From Streptomyces caelestis (GTDB lineage: Bacteria > Actinomycetota > Actinomycetes > Streptomycetales > Streptomycetaceae), in contig NZ_LGCN01000210.1 of assembly GCF_001279005.1 (NCBI RefSeq), forward strand, positions 186,001 to 250,000: DNA of 64,000 bases, given 5' to 3'. The position numbers and the translations under genes are program-made. Shown piece by piece: positions 41,963 through 52,356 of this stretch. The notes beneath the pieces were generated by a model. That model saw only the letters and a program-made list of their open reading frames with translations. It was not told the origin of the DNA and ran no database searches. How positions within the stretch are numbered: position 1 is the stretch's first letter; the number at the start of each line of letters is the position of its first letter.

Positions 41963-43804
41963 TCACACCTCCTGCGCGGCGGCGCCCCGGGCCTGGGCCA
42001 GGGTGTCGAGTTCCCGGAGCACGGGCAGGGCCAGGGCGAACGCGGTCGCGGGCCGGTCGTCGACCAGGCTGCGGGCGTGGTCCAGGCGGCTTTCCATGCT
42101 CCGCATGGCCCGGCTCCGGCTTCCGTCGGCGCTGGTGGAGGCCTCCAGCTGTTCCCTGCCGAAGAGGTGGGTGGCCTCGCTGAGCAGGTCCCGGGCCAGC
42201 TCGGCCAGTTCGGGGCTGCGGATGGGCTGTTGTTCGTAGAGGTTGCGGGCGGCGACCAGGCACTCGGTGACGCGTTCGGTGATGCTCCAGGAGAGGCGCC
42301 GGCTGACGCGTGCGTCGGGGTAGACGGCGCGTGCGTGGTCCCAGAGGCCTGCTCCCTCGCCGTCCTCGATGCGCCGGTTCCACAGGTGCTCGAACGCCTG
42401 CTCGCCCAGGCGGAGCAGCCGGTCCTGCGCGTCGATGTTCCGGGAGAGCTCCGCGAGCTGGACGATCCGCTTGAGCAGCTGGGCCGAGAAGTCGGTCATC
42501 CGCCACTGCAGCGGTCCGCCGGACCGCTCGGAGCCGGCGAGCGGCATGGTGACGCCCGGGTTGTGCAGCTCGATGGCGGGGTCGTTCCTGGTCATGCGGC
42601 TGGTGACGCGACCGCGGTCGGCCAGGCGCTCCATGATGGCGACGGTGCGGGTGAGGTCGTCGTCGGTGGCCTTCCGGCGGACCAGGTCGTGGACGAGGAT
42701 GGCCGCGACGGTCAGGGAGAAGTACTCCGACTCCAGCCGCAGTCCGGTGGTCTGCCAGGGCAGGTCCTCCAGGGGCCAGCGCTCGCTGCCGAACCGGGCG
42801 ATGGCCGACCAGTACTGCTGGCTGAGTTCCCAGCGCAGGCGTAACGCCTCGGCGAGTTTCTGCTGGTCGGCGTCGAGCAGTCCCAGGGTGAGGGTGCGGT
42901 CGGAGAACAGGTCCTGGATGCCGTCCAGGGCGATGACGGTGAAGTACACGTAGGGCAGCCGGTCGGCGATGCCGTCGGGCTGGCCGGGGACCTGGACGTC
43001 CAGGTCGGTGATGGTCGGCGCGTCCTTGACCACGCCCCAGGCCCAGCCGCACTCGAAGAGCTGGCTCTCGTCGCGGATGGACTCGTCGACCTGGATGCCG
43101 CGGCTGAGGCTTTCGATGATCGTGGCGCGCAGCGGGCGGAACCGGCGGGAGAACTGCTGGAGGACGGCCCGGTCGGACTGTCTGTCCTGGCCGATGACCT
43201 GGATGAGCCGCTTGCCCTGTTCGGACTCGGCGTCGAAGACGTTGACGGTGAAGGAGCGCAGGAGGCTGATCATCGCGGCGGTCAGCCGGGTGTTCGTGGC
43301 CTCCCTCAGTTCGCCGATGGCCTTGCGCACCTCGGGGCGGGTGGTGCTGGGCTCGTAGACCTTGAGGAATCCGAGCGTGGCGAGGCAGAGCGTGACGGAC
43401 ATGGAGTAGGAGTCGACCACGCCCAGCTGGTACTGCTCGTGGGTGAGCTTCTGCTGGGGTTCGGCCGGCCTGAAGTAGTGTCCGCCGGCGAAGGTGGGGC
43501 TGTCGTCGGGGTCGGTGTGGCTGCGCATGAACTGGGAGAGCGCGGCGATCAGGTTGGGCGGGATCTCCAGCCGGCTGCCGACCCCCTCCAGTGCGCGCAG
43601 CACGTCCCGTTCGGTGGTGTCCGGCTGGTCGAGACGGAAGGCGGGGACCTCGGTGGCGGGGTAGAGCAGGCAGAGCAGCCGCTCGGCGTCGGCGACGCTG
43701 CTCAGCCCGTCGGTCTCCTCCCGGACGAGCTTTCCGTCGTCGAACGAATGGCGGGCCATGGCCCGCCAGATGTCCAGCATGTGCTGCCGCGGCTTGATCT
43801 GCAT
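41963..43804 (-). CDS. Large helical protein of unknown function (SCO2524 family), with a TTA codon
   Basis: 613 residues, ATG 43804, no signal peptide or clear membrane segment. Almost entirely helical with many Leu/Arg/Glu. Recognisable stretches: QIKPRQHMLDIWRAMARHSF at the start, LECGWAWG-like FECGWAWGVVKDAPTITDLD, and LPYVYFTVIALDGIQDLFSD. Its stop is 3 bp before the P-loop gene. Leu321 is coded by TTA (42842-42844). It may be the scaffold or partner of the ParA-like protein; that is inference from coupling only. Confidence 0.7.
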   Translation of the reverse strand: MQIKPRQHMLDIWRAMARHSFDDGKLVREETDGLSSVADAERLLCLLYPATEVPAFRLDQPDTTERDVLRALEGVGSRLEIPPNLIAALSQFMRSHTDPDDSPTFAGGHYFRPAEPQQKLTHEQYQLGVVDSYSMSVTLCLATLGFLKVYEPSTTRPEVRKAIGELREATNTRLTAAMISLLRSFTVNVFDAESEQGKRLIQVIGQDRQSDRAVLQQFSRRFRPLRATIIESLSRGIQVDESIRDESQLFECGWAWGVVKDAPTITDLDVQVPGQPDGIADRLPYVYFTVIALDGIQDLFSDRTLTLGLLDADQQKLAEALRLRWELSQQYWSAIARFGSERWPLEDLPWQTTGLRLESEYFSLTVAAILVHDLVRRKATDDDLTRTVAIMERLADRGRVTSRMTRNDPAIELHNPGVTMPLAGSERSGGPLQWRMTDFSAQLLKRIVQLAELSRNIDAQDRLLRLGEQAFEHLWNRRIEDGEGAGLWDHARAVYPDARVSRRLSWSITERVTECLVAARNLYEQQPIRSPELAELARDLLSEATHLFGREQLEASTSADGSRSRAMRSMESRLDHARSLVDDRPATAFALALPVLRELDTLAQARGAAAQEV

Positions 43805-43859
43805 CCCCGCACCCCTCGCACAGATCTCGTTGCCCTGTGTTCAGACATGGTCCCCGTTC

Positions 43860-44609
43860 CTACGGGGCGGCAATCGCCGAATTCCGCCGCCCCAGGGCGA
43901 GAATCATCCCCTCGTGACCCGGCCGCACCATGTGGTCCATGTCGTGGATTTCCAGCTCGGCGGCGAAGGTTTCCAGGCTCTCCCGGATCCGGTCCGCGTT
44001 GACCCGGTAGGCGGGGTACCTGTGTGCGCCGACCTGGTATCCGAGCGATTCCTTCATGAACGCCGCGGCGAAGGGCGCTCCCTCGTTCAGCGCGTCCATG
44101 AAGCATTCCACTCCCCGCCGGAACTCGTCGGGGCACTCGGACATCGAGTCGGCCACGAAGAACATCGTGCCGATGTCCCAGCGCCGCTGTCCGTCGAGGT
44201 CCAGCAGGTTGGCGCGTTCCACCCGGACGATCTCGCCGAACCGGCTCCGCGGCTCGACGTCCCGGTAGGCGGGGGCCTCGCTCAGCACGTCCCAGAAAGC
44301 GTCCCACGCGGTGTCGTATCCCCCGCCGGACGCCTGTTTCTCCAGATATTCGACATTCGGAGTCGCGTATTCCAGGAGGAGGATCTTTTCGCACCAGGGC
44401 AGCATGGACAGGGCCGGATAGAGATTCGCGCCGGCGCCCACGTCGACCCCGCGGACCGAGGACGGGACACCCTGTGCGTAGCAGCGGCTGAAATAGTCGC
44501 GCATGAGTCGCACGATCAGCAGGTCGACCTCGAGCGGGGTGCGGTAATTGAGGTCGACGTACGCCTCCGGATCGAACTGCGACCATGGCGCGTCGGCGTT
44601 GCGATCCAT
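43860..44609 (-). CDS. NNMT/PNMT-like SAM-dependent methyltransferase (SCO2525 family), first gene of the operon
   Basis: 249 residues from ATG 44609; another ATG at 44612 and a GTG at 44615 precede it, and AGGG spacing favours 44609. Motif I is VRGVDVGAGANLYPALSMLP (about 53-72), motif II ILLLEYATPNVEYLEKQ, and a later VFF-type strand is TMFFVADSMSECP. The N-terminal SQFDPEAYVDLNYRTP resembles the YxxYY region of nicotinamide/amine N-methyltransferases. A small amine-like substrate is possible. The gene is followed after 55 bp by the 613-aa gene. Confidence 0.8.
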   Translation of the reverse strand: MDRNADAPWSQFDPEAYVDLNYRTPLEVDLLIVRLMRDYFSRCYAQGVPSSVRGVDVGAGANLYPALSMLPWCEKILLLEYATPNVEYLEKQASGGGYDTAWDAFWDVLSEAPAYRDVEPRSRFGEIVRVERANLLDLDGQRRWDIGTMFFVADSMSECPDEFRRGVECFMDALNEGAPFAAAFMKESLGYQVGAHRYPAYRVNADRIRESLETFAAELEIHDMDHMVRPGHEGMILALGRRNSAIAAP

Positions 44610-44954
44610 CATCACCCTGCCAGGTTCCATTCGGTGTCGGACAAGACCGTGGGCCCGGCGCACGAGTCCCCCGTGGACGTCGGCGGACGAAGAAGCGGCT
44701 CCGGTGTTCGCACGGTAAGCCCGGTCGGCACGCGGAGACAGCCAGGAACACGCCAGTCCTCCGTGACCGGGCGCACATCGGGCGCACGCCGGCACAGTCC
44801 TGTCACACCTGAACTCGCCCTTGTGCAGGGCGAGTTGGACGCTCACTCTAGCCAGAAGCAGCCACCGGCCGCCACCGGGGTCCGCATTCCCCCCTTCGTG
44901 TGAACGGCGGCCCCGGCTGCCGTGTTGACGACTCACGTCCCGACTGGGGGTGGC
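44610..44954. other. Divergent intergenic region, 345 bp, upstream of the six-gene operon
   Basis: Holds the promoters of the operon (minus) and of a GNAT gene (plus). A TTGACG at 44925-44930 faces the GNAT gene, but no convincing -10 follows. The main structure is the palindrome at 44812-44836, entered separately. No coding sequence recognised. Confidence 0.5.
44812..44836. promoter_or_regulatory. Perfect 10-bp-arm palindrome upstream of the operon
   Basis: AACTCGCCCT-tgtgc-AGGGCGAGTT. There is no T run, and it lies between two divergent genes, so an operator or leader hairpin is more likely than a terminator. Confidence 0.55.
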
Positions 44955-45500
44955 ATGACCGCCGAACCGCTTGAGCGCGCCCTGGACCACGAGGAGCGCC
45001 TCACCCGGCCGACGCCTCTACCGGAATCACGGCCCCCGCTGCTGCGGACGGCGCGGGAGTCCGATCTGCCCGAACTGCAGCGGCTCGACGAGGAGGTCTT
45101 CCAGGAGGTCGCCTACCCGGCCTTCCTGCTGCGCCAGCTCTACGACCTGTACGCCGGCCACGCCGGTCACCTGCTCGTCCTCGACGACGGCGACGGCCGG
45201 CTGCGCGGCTACGTGCTGGCGGCCACCACGGCGATCAGCCGGGACAGCTGGATCCTCGGCCTGTGCGTGGCCGAGGACCGGCGCCGGCACGGGCTGGGCC
45301 GGGAGCTGATGGTGGAGGTCCTGGCGCGGCTGCGCCGCTGCGGGACCGAACGGGTCCGGCTGACCGTGGAGCCCGCCAACGACGCCGCGATCCTGCTCTA
45401 CCGCTCCCTGGGTTTCCGTCCGGAGCCGCCCGAGGGGGGACTGCGCCGGGACTACTTCGGCCCGGGTGAGGACCGCGAGGTGATGCGCCTCGTGCTGTGA
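44955..45500 (+). CDS. GNAT acetyltransferase
   Basis: 181 residues; GGGGGTGGC precedes ATG 44955. Acetyl-CoA loop VAEDRRRHGLGRELMVEVLA (RxxGLG) and the final VEPANDAAILLYRSLGFRPE are typical of RimI/Spt10-like GNATs. Substrate unknown. Divergent from the methyltransferase operon, so possibly co-regulated through the palindrome at 44812-44836. Confidence 0.88.
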   Translation: MTAEPLERALDHEERLTRPTPLPESRPPLLRTARESDLPELQRLDEEVFQEVAYPAFLLRQLYDLYAGHAGHLLVLDDGDGRLRGYVLAATTAISRDSWILGLCVAEDRRRHGLGRELMVEVLARLRRCGTERVRLTVEPANDAAILLYRSLGFRPEPPEGGLRRDYFGPGEDREVMRLVL

Positions 45501-45541
45501 CGCGCCCCGGGCGGTCCCGGAGCGGCCGGGGCGCCGCCGCA

Positions 45542-46243
45542 TCAGGACGGTGTGCGGGCCGCCGCCAGCAGGCGGGTCACGTCGTCCGCGCAGATGGTGA
45601 GGGCCGCGCCCACGGTGGCCAGGGCGTCACGCTCGGCGGGGGTGTAGGGGCCGTCGGCGAGGGCGATGCGGGCGCCCTGCAGGAGGATCGACTCACGGCC
45701 CGGCGCGGCGAGGTGCGGGGCCAGCGGGTCCAGCGCCTCGTGCAGCTCGATCGCCAGGCCCGCCGTGCAGGGCTCGCCGGTGAAGCGACCGGTGTCCGCC
45801 TCCAGCGCCTCGACGAGCGCGGCCAGCTGCTGCTGCGTGCAGTCGTCGAAGCCGGCGGCGCGCACCCCGGCCGCGGCCGTCTCCAGGGAGGCGCGGGAGC
45901 AGGTGCCGCCGGCGGCCAGCACGGCGAGGGCGACGGTGTGGACGGCGTCGCGGAGCATCGCGGAGAAGCGGGTGGTGGTGGGGTGGTCCAGGACGTCGGT
46001 GCCGAAGTGGCGGCGGCAGGCCGCGCATTCGACGACCGGCCCGGTACCGCCGCGCGGCAGCACGGGCACGCCGAGCAGAGCGAAGCGGCGGTGTCCGGTC
46101 AGCCGCTGGTAGTTGCGGTCGCCGCCGCAGCCGGGGCAGAAGAACTCCCCGTCGCCGACCGCCGTCCACGCGGTGCGGGTGCCCAGCAGGCGCGACAGTC
46201 TGGCGGCAGCGGAACGGCCGTTGGGTCCCCGTCCTGGCAGCAC
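45542..46243 (-). CDS. Zinc-ribbon plus TerB-like domain protein
   Basis: 233 residues from a GTG with GGAGG upstream. The N-terminal zinc ribbon has FFCPGCGGDRNYQR and VECAACRRHFG. The C-terminal 130 residues are helical with the TerB pattern, including the late acidic ARIALADGPYTPAERDALAT (D-G-x-Y/F-x-x-x-E). TerB domains occur in tellurite/stress-related membrane systems, but no other ter gene is present. Often found alone in this form in Streptomyces. Confidence 0.8.
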   Translation of the reverse strand: MLPGRGPNGRSAAARLSRLLGTRTAWTAVGDGEFFCPGCGGDRNYQRLTGHRRFALLGVPVLPRGGTGPVVECAACRRHFGTDVLDHPTTTRFSAMLRDAVHTVALAVLAAGGTCSRASLETAAAGVRAAGFDDCTQQQLAALVEALEADTGRFTGEPCTAGLAIELHEALDPLAPHLAAPGRESILLQGARIALADGPYTPAERDALATVGAALTICADDVTRLLAAARTPS

Positions 46244-46429
46244 GTCGCACCTCCATCAACGCCACGGCATCATCGCCGCCGCTTGCGTGATGTTAGCCAC
46301 ATCCATGAGGCGGAGTCAGCACCCAGGACGAGACCTTTCCGTGACCCGCACGTGGAGATGGCCGGTATGTGACGGGGCCCCGCCCGCCGTTTTCCGGCGA
46401 GCGGGGCCCCGGACCGCCGATTCGGCTGG

Positions 46430-48229
<1,800 letters not shown>

Positions 48230-48251
<22 letters not shown>

Positions 48252-48280
48252 CAGCTAAGGAGAAGCAGCCCGAAACGCAT
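48230..48280 (-). CDS. leuA leader peptide
   Basis: A 16-residue frame, MRFGLLLLSCRGEGLQ, ends 78 bp before leuA. Four consecutive Leu codons (CTG CTT CTC CTT) include CTT, rare in this genome, which would make translation sensitive to leucyl-tRNA supply. An upstream in-frame ATG (48292) could extend it by four residues. No Shine-Dalgarno; a TAGCAT 10 bp upstream suggests a nearly leaderless start. It matches the type of leader peptide annotated upstream of leuA in Streptomyces. Confidence 0.8.
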
Positions 48281-48499
48281 GATGCGGAGCATGCTAGCCG
48301 AGCTTTCCCAGGCGCGGGCCGCATGTATCAGTATGCGGGACCGCGCCACTCGAAAGGGGCGCGGGGAACTGCGCAATGGGTCACAAACCGCCCGCACCGA
48401 TAACACACCGCCACCCCCACGACAGTCGATTACCGACATTTCATCCAATCAATGTCACCCCCCGTGACAACGGGTCGACGCAGTGCGATGGTGCCGGAC

Positions 48500-49570
48500 A
48501 TGACCGAGAACGGGGGCTTCGAGCCCGTCTTCTGCACCATCGTCCCGCCGCACGTCCTCGACCGGCTCGCGCAGGCCGAGGACCCCGTGCTCCACGGCCC
48601 CGCCCGCCGGACCCTCCGGCGCGACGCCTACGAGCGCACCCAGCGCCGCCTGACCACGGTCGTCGGCGCGCCGGCCGTCGCCGCGCTCGCCGAGGCCGAG
48701 CCCGGCAAGCCGCGGCGCACCGTGTACGACGCCCGGCACCGCACCGACCTGCCGGGGACGAAGGTGCGCGGCGAGGGCGACGCGCCCGGCCGGGACGCCA
48801 CCGTGAACCGTGCCTACGCCGGTCTCGGCGCCACGTTCGAGCTGCTGCTGAAGGCGTACTCCCGCGACTCGATCGACGGCCACGGGCTGCCGATGGACGC
48901 GACCGTGCACTACGACGAGGACTACAACAACGCCTTCTGGAACGGCGAGCAGATGGTGTTCGGCGACGGGGACGGGGAGATCTTCCTCGACTTCACCATC
49001 CCCGTCGACGTCATCGGCCACGAACTCGCCCACGGCGTCACGCAGTACACCGCGAACCTGGACTACTTCGGCCAGTCCGGCGCGCTCAACGAGTCGGTGT
49101 CGGACGTCTTCGGCGCGCTCATCAAGCAGTACACGCTCGGCCAGACCGCCGAGGAGGCCGACTGGCTGATCGGGGCCGGGCTGCTCGCCCCGCGCGTCAC
49201 GGGCAGGGCGCTGCGCTCCATGAAGGAGCCGGGCACGGCGTACGACGACGACGTCCTCGGCAAGGACCCGCAGCCCGCGACGATGGACGACTACGTCCGC
49301 ACCGGCCGCGACAACGGCGGCGTGCACATCAACTCGGGCATCCCGAACCACGCCTTCTACCTCGCGGCCACCACCCTCGGCGGGCACGCCTGGGAGCGGG
49401 CGGGGCAGGTCTGGTACGACGTGCTGACCGGCGGGGAGCTGGAGCAGGACGCGCGGTTCACGGACTTCGCGACGCTGACGGTGAAGGCGGCGCGCGCCCG
49501 GTACGGGGAGGGCGAGGAGCTGCGGGCGGTGTCGAAGGCCTGGGAGCGGGTGGGAGTGCGGACGCAGTAG
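48500..49570 (+). CDS. Protealysin-like M4 metalloprotease without signal peptide
   Basis: 356 residues from ATG 48500 (MTENGGFEPVFCTIVPPHVL); ATG 48488 is an alternative. The short propeptide FCTIVPPHVLDRLAQAED is typical of protealysin-type M4 enzymes. Catalytic zinc site VIGHELAHGVTQYTANL plus GALNESVSDVFGALI (third ligand Glu). Also DNGGVHINSGIPNHAFYLAA with the catalytic His. No export signal, so the enzyme acts in the cytoplasm or leaves by another route. The gene for its likely inhibitor follows after 21 bp. Confidence 0.92.
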   Translation: MTENGGFEPVFCTIVPPHVLDRLAQAEDPVLHGPARRTLRRDAYERTQRRLTTVVGAPAVAALAEAEPGKPRRTVYDARHRTDLPGTKVRGEGDAPGRDATVNRAYAGLGATFELLLKAYSRDSIDGHGLPMDATVHYDEDYNNAFWNGEQMVFGDGDGEIFLDFTIPVDVIGHELAHGVTQYTANLDYFGQSGALNESVSDVFGALIKQYTLGQTAEEADWLIGAGLLAPRVTGRALRSMKEPGTAYDDDVLGKDPQPATMDDYVRTGRDNGGVHINSGIPNHAFYLAATTLGGHAWERAGQVWYDVLTGGELEQDARFTDFATLTVKAARARYGEGEELRAVSKAWERVGVRTQ

Positions 49571-49591
49571 TTCCGTACTAGACAGGGACCC

Positions 49592-49858
49592 ATGCGTATT
49601 CAGGTGCGGCGCACGGGCGGGTTCGCGGGGATCGAGCGGCGGGCCGAGGTGGACACCTCGGGCCGTGCCGACGCCCACGAGTGGCACGCCCTGGCCGAGC
49701 GGGCGCTGGCCGCAGGCCGGGGCACACCGCCGGCCGGGGTGCCGGACGGCTTCGGCTACCGGATCACGGTGGACGGCAGGTCGGTGTACTGCGCGGACCC
49801 CCGGTTGACGGAGGAGCAGCGGGAGCTGATCAGGAGGGTGCTGAAGGAGGGGGCGTAA
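49592..49858 (+). CDS. Emfourin-type inhibitor of the M4 protease
   Basis: 88 residues; AGGGAC before ATG 49592. MRIQVRRTGGFAGIERRAEV, then GYRITVDGRSVYCADPRLTE and QRELIRRVL. This matches the emfourin (protealysin inhibitor) fold: a beta sheet with one helix, starting with a conserved GGFAG loop. Immediate linkage to a protealysin-like protease is the known arrangement. The pair resembles a toxin/antidote system for a cytoplasmic protease. Confidence 0.88.
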   Translation: MRIQVRRTGGFAGIERRAEVDTSGRADAHEWHALAERALAAGRGTPPAGVPDGFGYRITVDGRSVYCADPRLTEEQRELIRRVLKEGA

Positions 49859-49879
49859 CCCGCTTGTCCCGCAAGGGCG

Positions 49880-49909
49880 TTGACTTCGCCCGTCGTCGGT
49901 GCGGATGAT
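49880..49909 (+). promoter_or_regulatory. Predicted promoter of the GH1 gene
   Basis: TTGACT (49880-49885), 18-bp spacer, GATGAT (49904-49909), then 7 bp to ATG 49917. Predicts a leaderless transcript. Confidence 0.5.
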
Positions 49910-49916
49910 CCGGGCC

Positions 49917-51227
49917 ATGGCGACGACGAACCCGATCCCCCGTTTCCCGGCCGGTTTCCTGTGGGGCGTGTCGACCTCGGCGCACCAGATCGAGGGGGCG
50001 GCGGACGCACGCGAGGCCTCCGTGTGGGACGTGTTCACGGACGGGCCGGGGCGGGTGCGGGACGGCTCGACGGCGGCGGTGGCCTGCGACCACGTCCACC
50101 GCCACCGCGAGGACGTGGCGCTGCTGGCCGGCCTGGGCGTGGACGCGTACCGCTTCTCGGTCTCCTGGCCGAGGGTGCGCTCGCGGGGCGGCCTGGACTT
50201 CTACGATCGGCTGGTCGACGAGCTGTGCGCGGCGGGCGTGCGGCCGGTGCCGACGCTGTTCCACTGGGACCTGCCGGCGGATCTCGACTGGCTGGAGCGG
50301 GACACGGCGCAGCGGTTCGCGGAGTACGCGTCGGAGGTCGCCGGGCGGCTCGGCGACCGGGTGACGAAGTGGATCACCCTCAACGAGCCCGCCGAGCACA
50401 CCCTGCTGGGGCACGCGCTGGGCGTGCACGCCCCCGGCCGGAAGCTGCTCTTCGACGCGCTCCCGGCAGCCCATCACCAACTCCTCGCGCACGGGCTCGC
50501 GGTGCGGGCGCTGCGGGCGGCGGGGGCGGACGACATCGGCATCGCGAACTCGCACGCGCCCACCTGGCCGGCCTCCGAGGACGAGGCGGACGTGGCGGCG
50601 GCCGGCTTCTACGACGCCCTGCTGAACGGGATGTTCGCCGATCCGCTGCTGCTCGGCCGCTACCCGGACGGCATCGGCGAGCTGATGCCGGGTGACGTCG
50701 AGGCGGACCTGAAGGTCGTCGCGGAGCCGCTGGACTGGTACGGGATCAACTACTACGCGCCGACGAGCGTGGGCGCGCCGCAGGGCACGGAGATCGACTT
50801 CGGCGGTGTCCGGATGCCGGCCGAACTCCCCTTCTCGGTACGGGTGATCGAGGGACACCCGGTGACGGACTTCGGCTGGCCGGTGGTCCCGGAGGCCCTG
50901 ACGGAGCTCCTCACCGCCTTCCGCGCCCGGTACGGCGACCGCCTCCCGCCGGTGGTCGTCACCGAGAACGGCTGCGCGTACGACGGCCTGGACGACCGGG
51001 ACCGCATCACCTACCTCGACGGCCACATCCGCGCGTTGCACCGGGCGGTGGAGGCGGGCGTGGACGTGCGCGGCTACTTCGTGTGGTCGCTGCTGGACAA
51101 CTTCGAGTGGGCGGAGGGCTACGCCCGCCGCTTCGGTCTGGTCCACGTCGACTTCGAGACGCTGGAGCGGACCCCGAAGGCGTCGTACGGCTGGTTCGGG
51201 GAGCTGCTGCGCGAGCAGCGCGCGTGA
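49917..51227 (+). CDS. GH1 family beta-glucosidase
   Basis: 436 residues; ATG 49917 gives MATTNPIPRFPAGFLWGVST. Family 1 signatures: FPAGFLWGVSTSAHQIEGAA, acid/base Glu in KWITLNEPAEHTLLGHALG, nucleophile Glu in PVVVTENGCAYDGLDD and the aglycone-side VWSLLDNFEWAEGYARRFG. No signal peptide, so it hydrolyses imported beta-glucosides or cellobiose. No sugar transporter adjoins it. Confidence 0.95.
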   Translation: MATTNPIPRFPAGFLWGVSTSAHQIEGAADAREASVWDVFTDGPGRVRDGSTAAVACDHVHRHREDVALLAGLGVDAYRFSVSWPRVRSRGGLDFYDRLVDELCAAGVRPVPTLFHWDLPADLDWLERDTAQRFAEYASEVAGRLGDRVTKWITLNEPAEHTLLGHALGVHAPGRKLLFDALPAAHHQLLAHGLAVRALRAAGADDIGIANSHAPTWPASEDEADVAAAGFYDALLNGMFADPLLLGRYPDGIGELMPGDVEADLKVVAEPLDWYGINYYAPTSVGAPQGTEIDFGGVRMPAELPFSVRVIEGHPVTDFGWPVVPEALTELLTAFRARYGDRLPPVVVTENGCAYDGLDDRDRITYLDGHIRALHRAVEAGVDVRGYFVWSLLDNFEWAEGYARRFGLVHVDFETLERTPKASYGWFGELLREQRA

Positions 51228-51230
51228 TGA

Positions 51231-52184
51231 TCAGAAGCCGAGACGACGCAGCTGCTTCGGGTCCCGCTGCCAGTCCTTGGCGACCTTCACATGCAGGTCC
51301 AGGAACACGGGTGTTCCGAGGAGCGCCTCGATCTGTTTGCGGGACTTGATGCCGACGTCCTTCAGGCGCTTGCCCTTGGGGCCGATGACGATGCCCTTCT
51401 GGCTGGGGCGCTCGATGAACAGGTTGGCGTGGATGTCGAGGAGGGGCTTGTCGGCGGGGCGGTCCTCGCGCGGGAGCATCTCCTCGACGACCACGGCGAT
51501 GGAGTGCGGGAGCTCGTCGCGGACGCCCTCCAGGGCGGCCTCGCGGATCAGTTCCGCGACCATGACCTGCTCGGGTTCGTCGGTGAGGTCGCCCTCGGGG
51601 TAGAGGGCGGGGCCCTCCGGCATCAGCGGGATCAGCAGGTCGGCCAGCAGGCCGACCTGCTGGTTCGCGGTCGCCGACACCGGGATGATCTCGGCCCAGG
51701 TGATGCCCAGCTCCCGGCCGAGCTGGTCGACGGCGATCAGCTGCTCGGCCAGCGCCTTGCCGTCCACCAGGTCGGTCTTGGTGACGATCGCGATCTTCGG
51801 GGTCTTCTTGATCCCGGCGAGTTCCTTGGCGATGAAGCGGTCGCCGGGGCCGATCTTCTGGTCGGCGGGGATGCAGAAGCCGATCGCGTCGACCTCGGCC
51901 CAGGTGGTGCGGACCACGTCGTTCAGCCGCTCGCCGAGCAGGGTGCGCGGCTTGTGCAGTCCGGGGGTGTCCACGAGGATCAGCTGCGCGTCCTCGCGGT
52001 GCACGATCCCGCGCACGGTGTGCCGGGTGGTCTGCGGCCGGTTCGAGGTGATCGCCACCTTCTGCCCGACCAGAGCGTTCGTGAGGGTGGACTTGCCCGC
52101 GTTGGGACGGCCCACGAAGCAGGCGAAACCGGCCCGGTGGACGGCGTCGGCCGGCTGCTCGGATGACTGGGTACGAACACTCAT
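51231..52184 (-). CDS. era: GTPase Era
   Basis: 317 residues from ATG 52184 (MSVRTQSSEQPADAVHRAGF); an ATG at 52193 sits too close to the GGGAG. G1 GRPNAGKST, G3 VDTPGLHKPRT, G4 TKTDLVD, and a C-terminal KH domain with IVIGPKGKRLKDVGIKSRKQ. Essential for 16S rRNA maturation and 30S assembly. Last gene of the conserved phoH-ybeY-CBS-...-era series on this strand. Confidence 0.97.
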   Translation of the reverse strand: MSVRTQSSEQPADAVHRAGFACFVGRPNAGKSTLTNALVGQKVAITSNRPQTTRHTVRGIVHREDAQLILVDTPGLHKPRTLLGERLNDVVRTTWAEVDAIGFCIPADQKIGPGDRFIAKELAGIKKTPKIAIVTKTDLVDGKALAEQLIAVDQLGRELGITWAEIIPVSATANQQVGLLADLLIPLMPEGPALYPEGDLTDEPEQVMVAELIREAALEGVRDELPHSIAVVVEEMLPREDRPADKPLLDIHANLFIERPSQKGIVIGPKGKRLKDVGIKSRKQIEALLGTPVFLDLHVKVAKDWQRDPKQLRRLGF

Positions 52185-52356
52185 GCCGCCCATTCTCCCT
52201 GATGCGGGAGACCCCGCCGTACCACCACCCGGACCGGGGGCCGGACCGGTCGTCCGCGGGCGAACCGGCCCGGCCGTCCGCCGGGGTGGATCCGTCGAGG
52301 ACGAACGGGCCCGGTGACCGCCGGGGGGACCGGCGCCGGACGCGTCCTTCGCGGTC

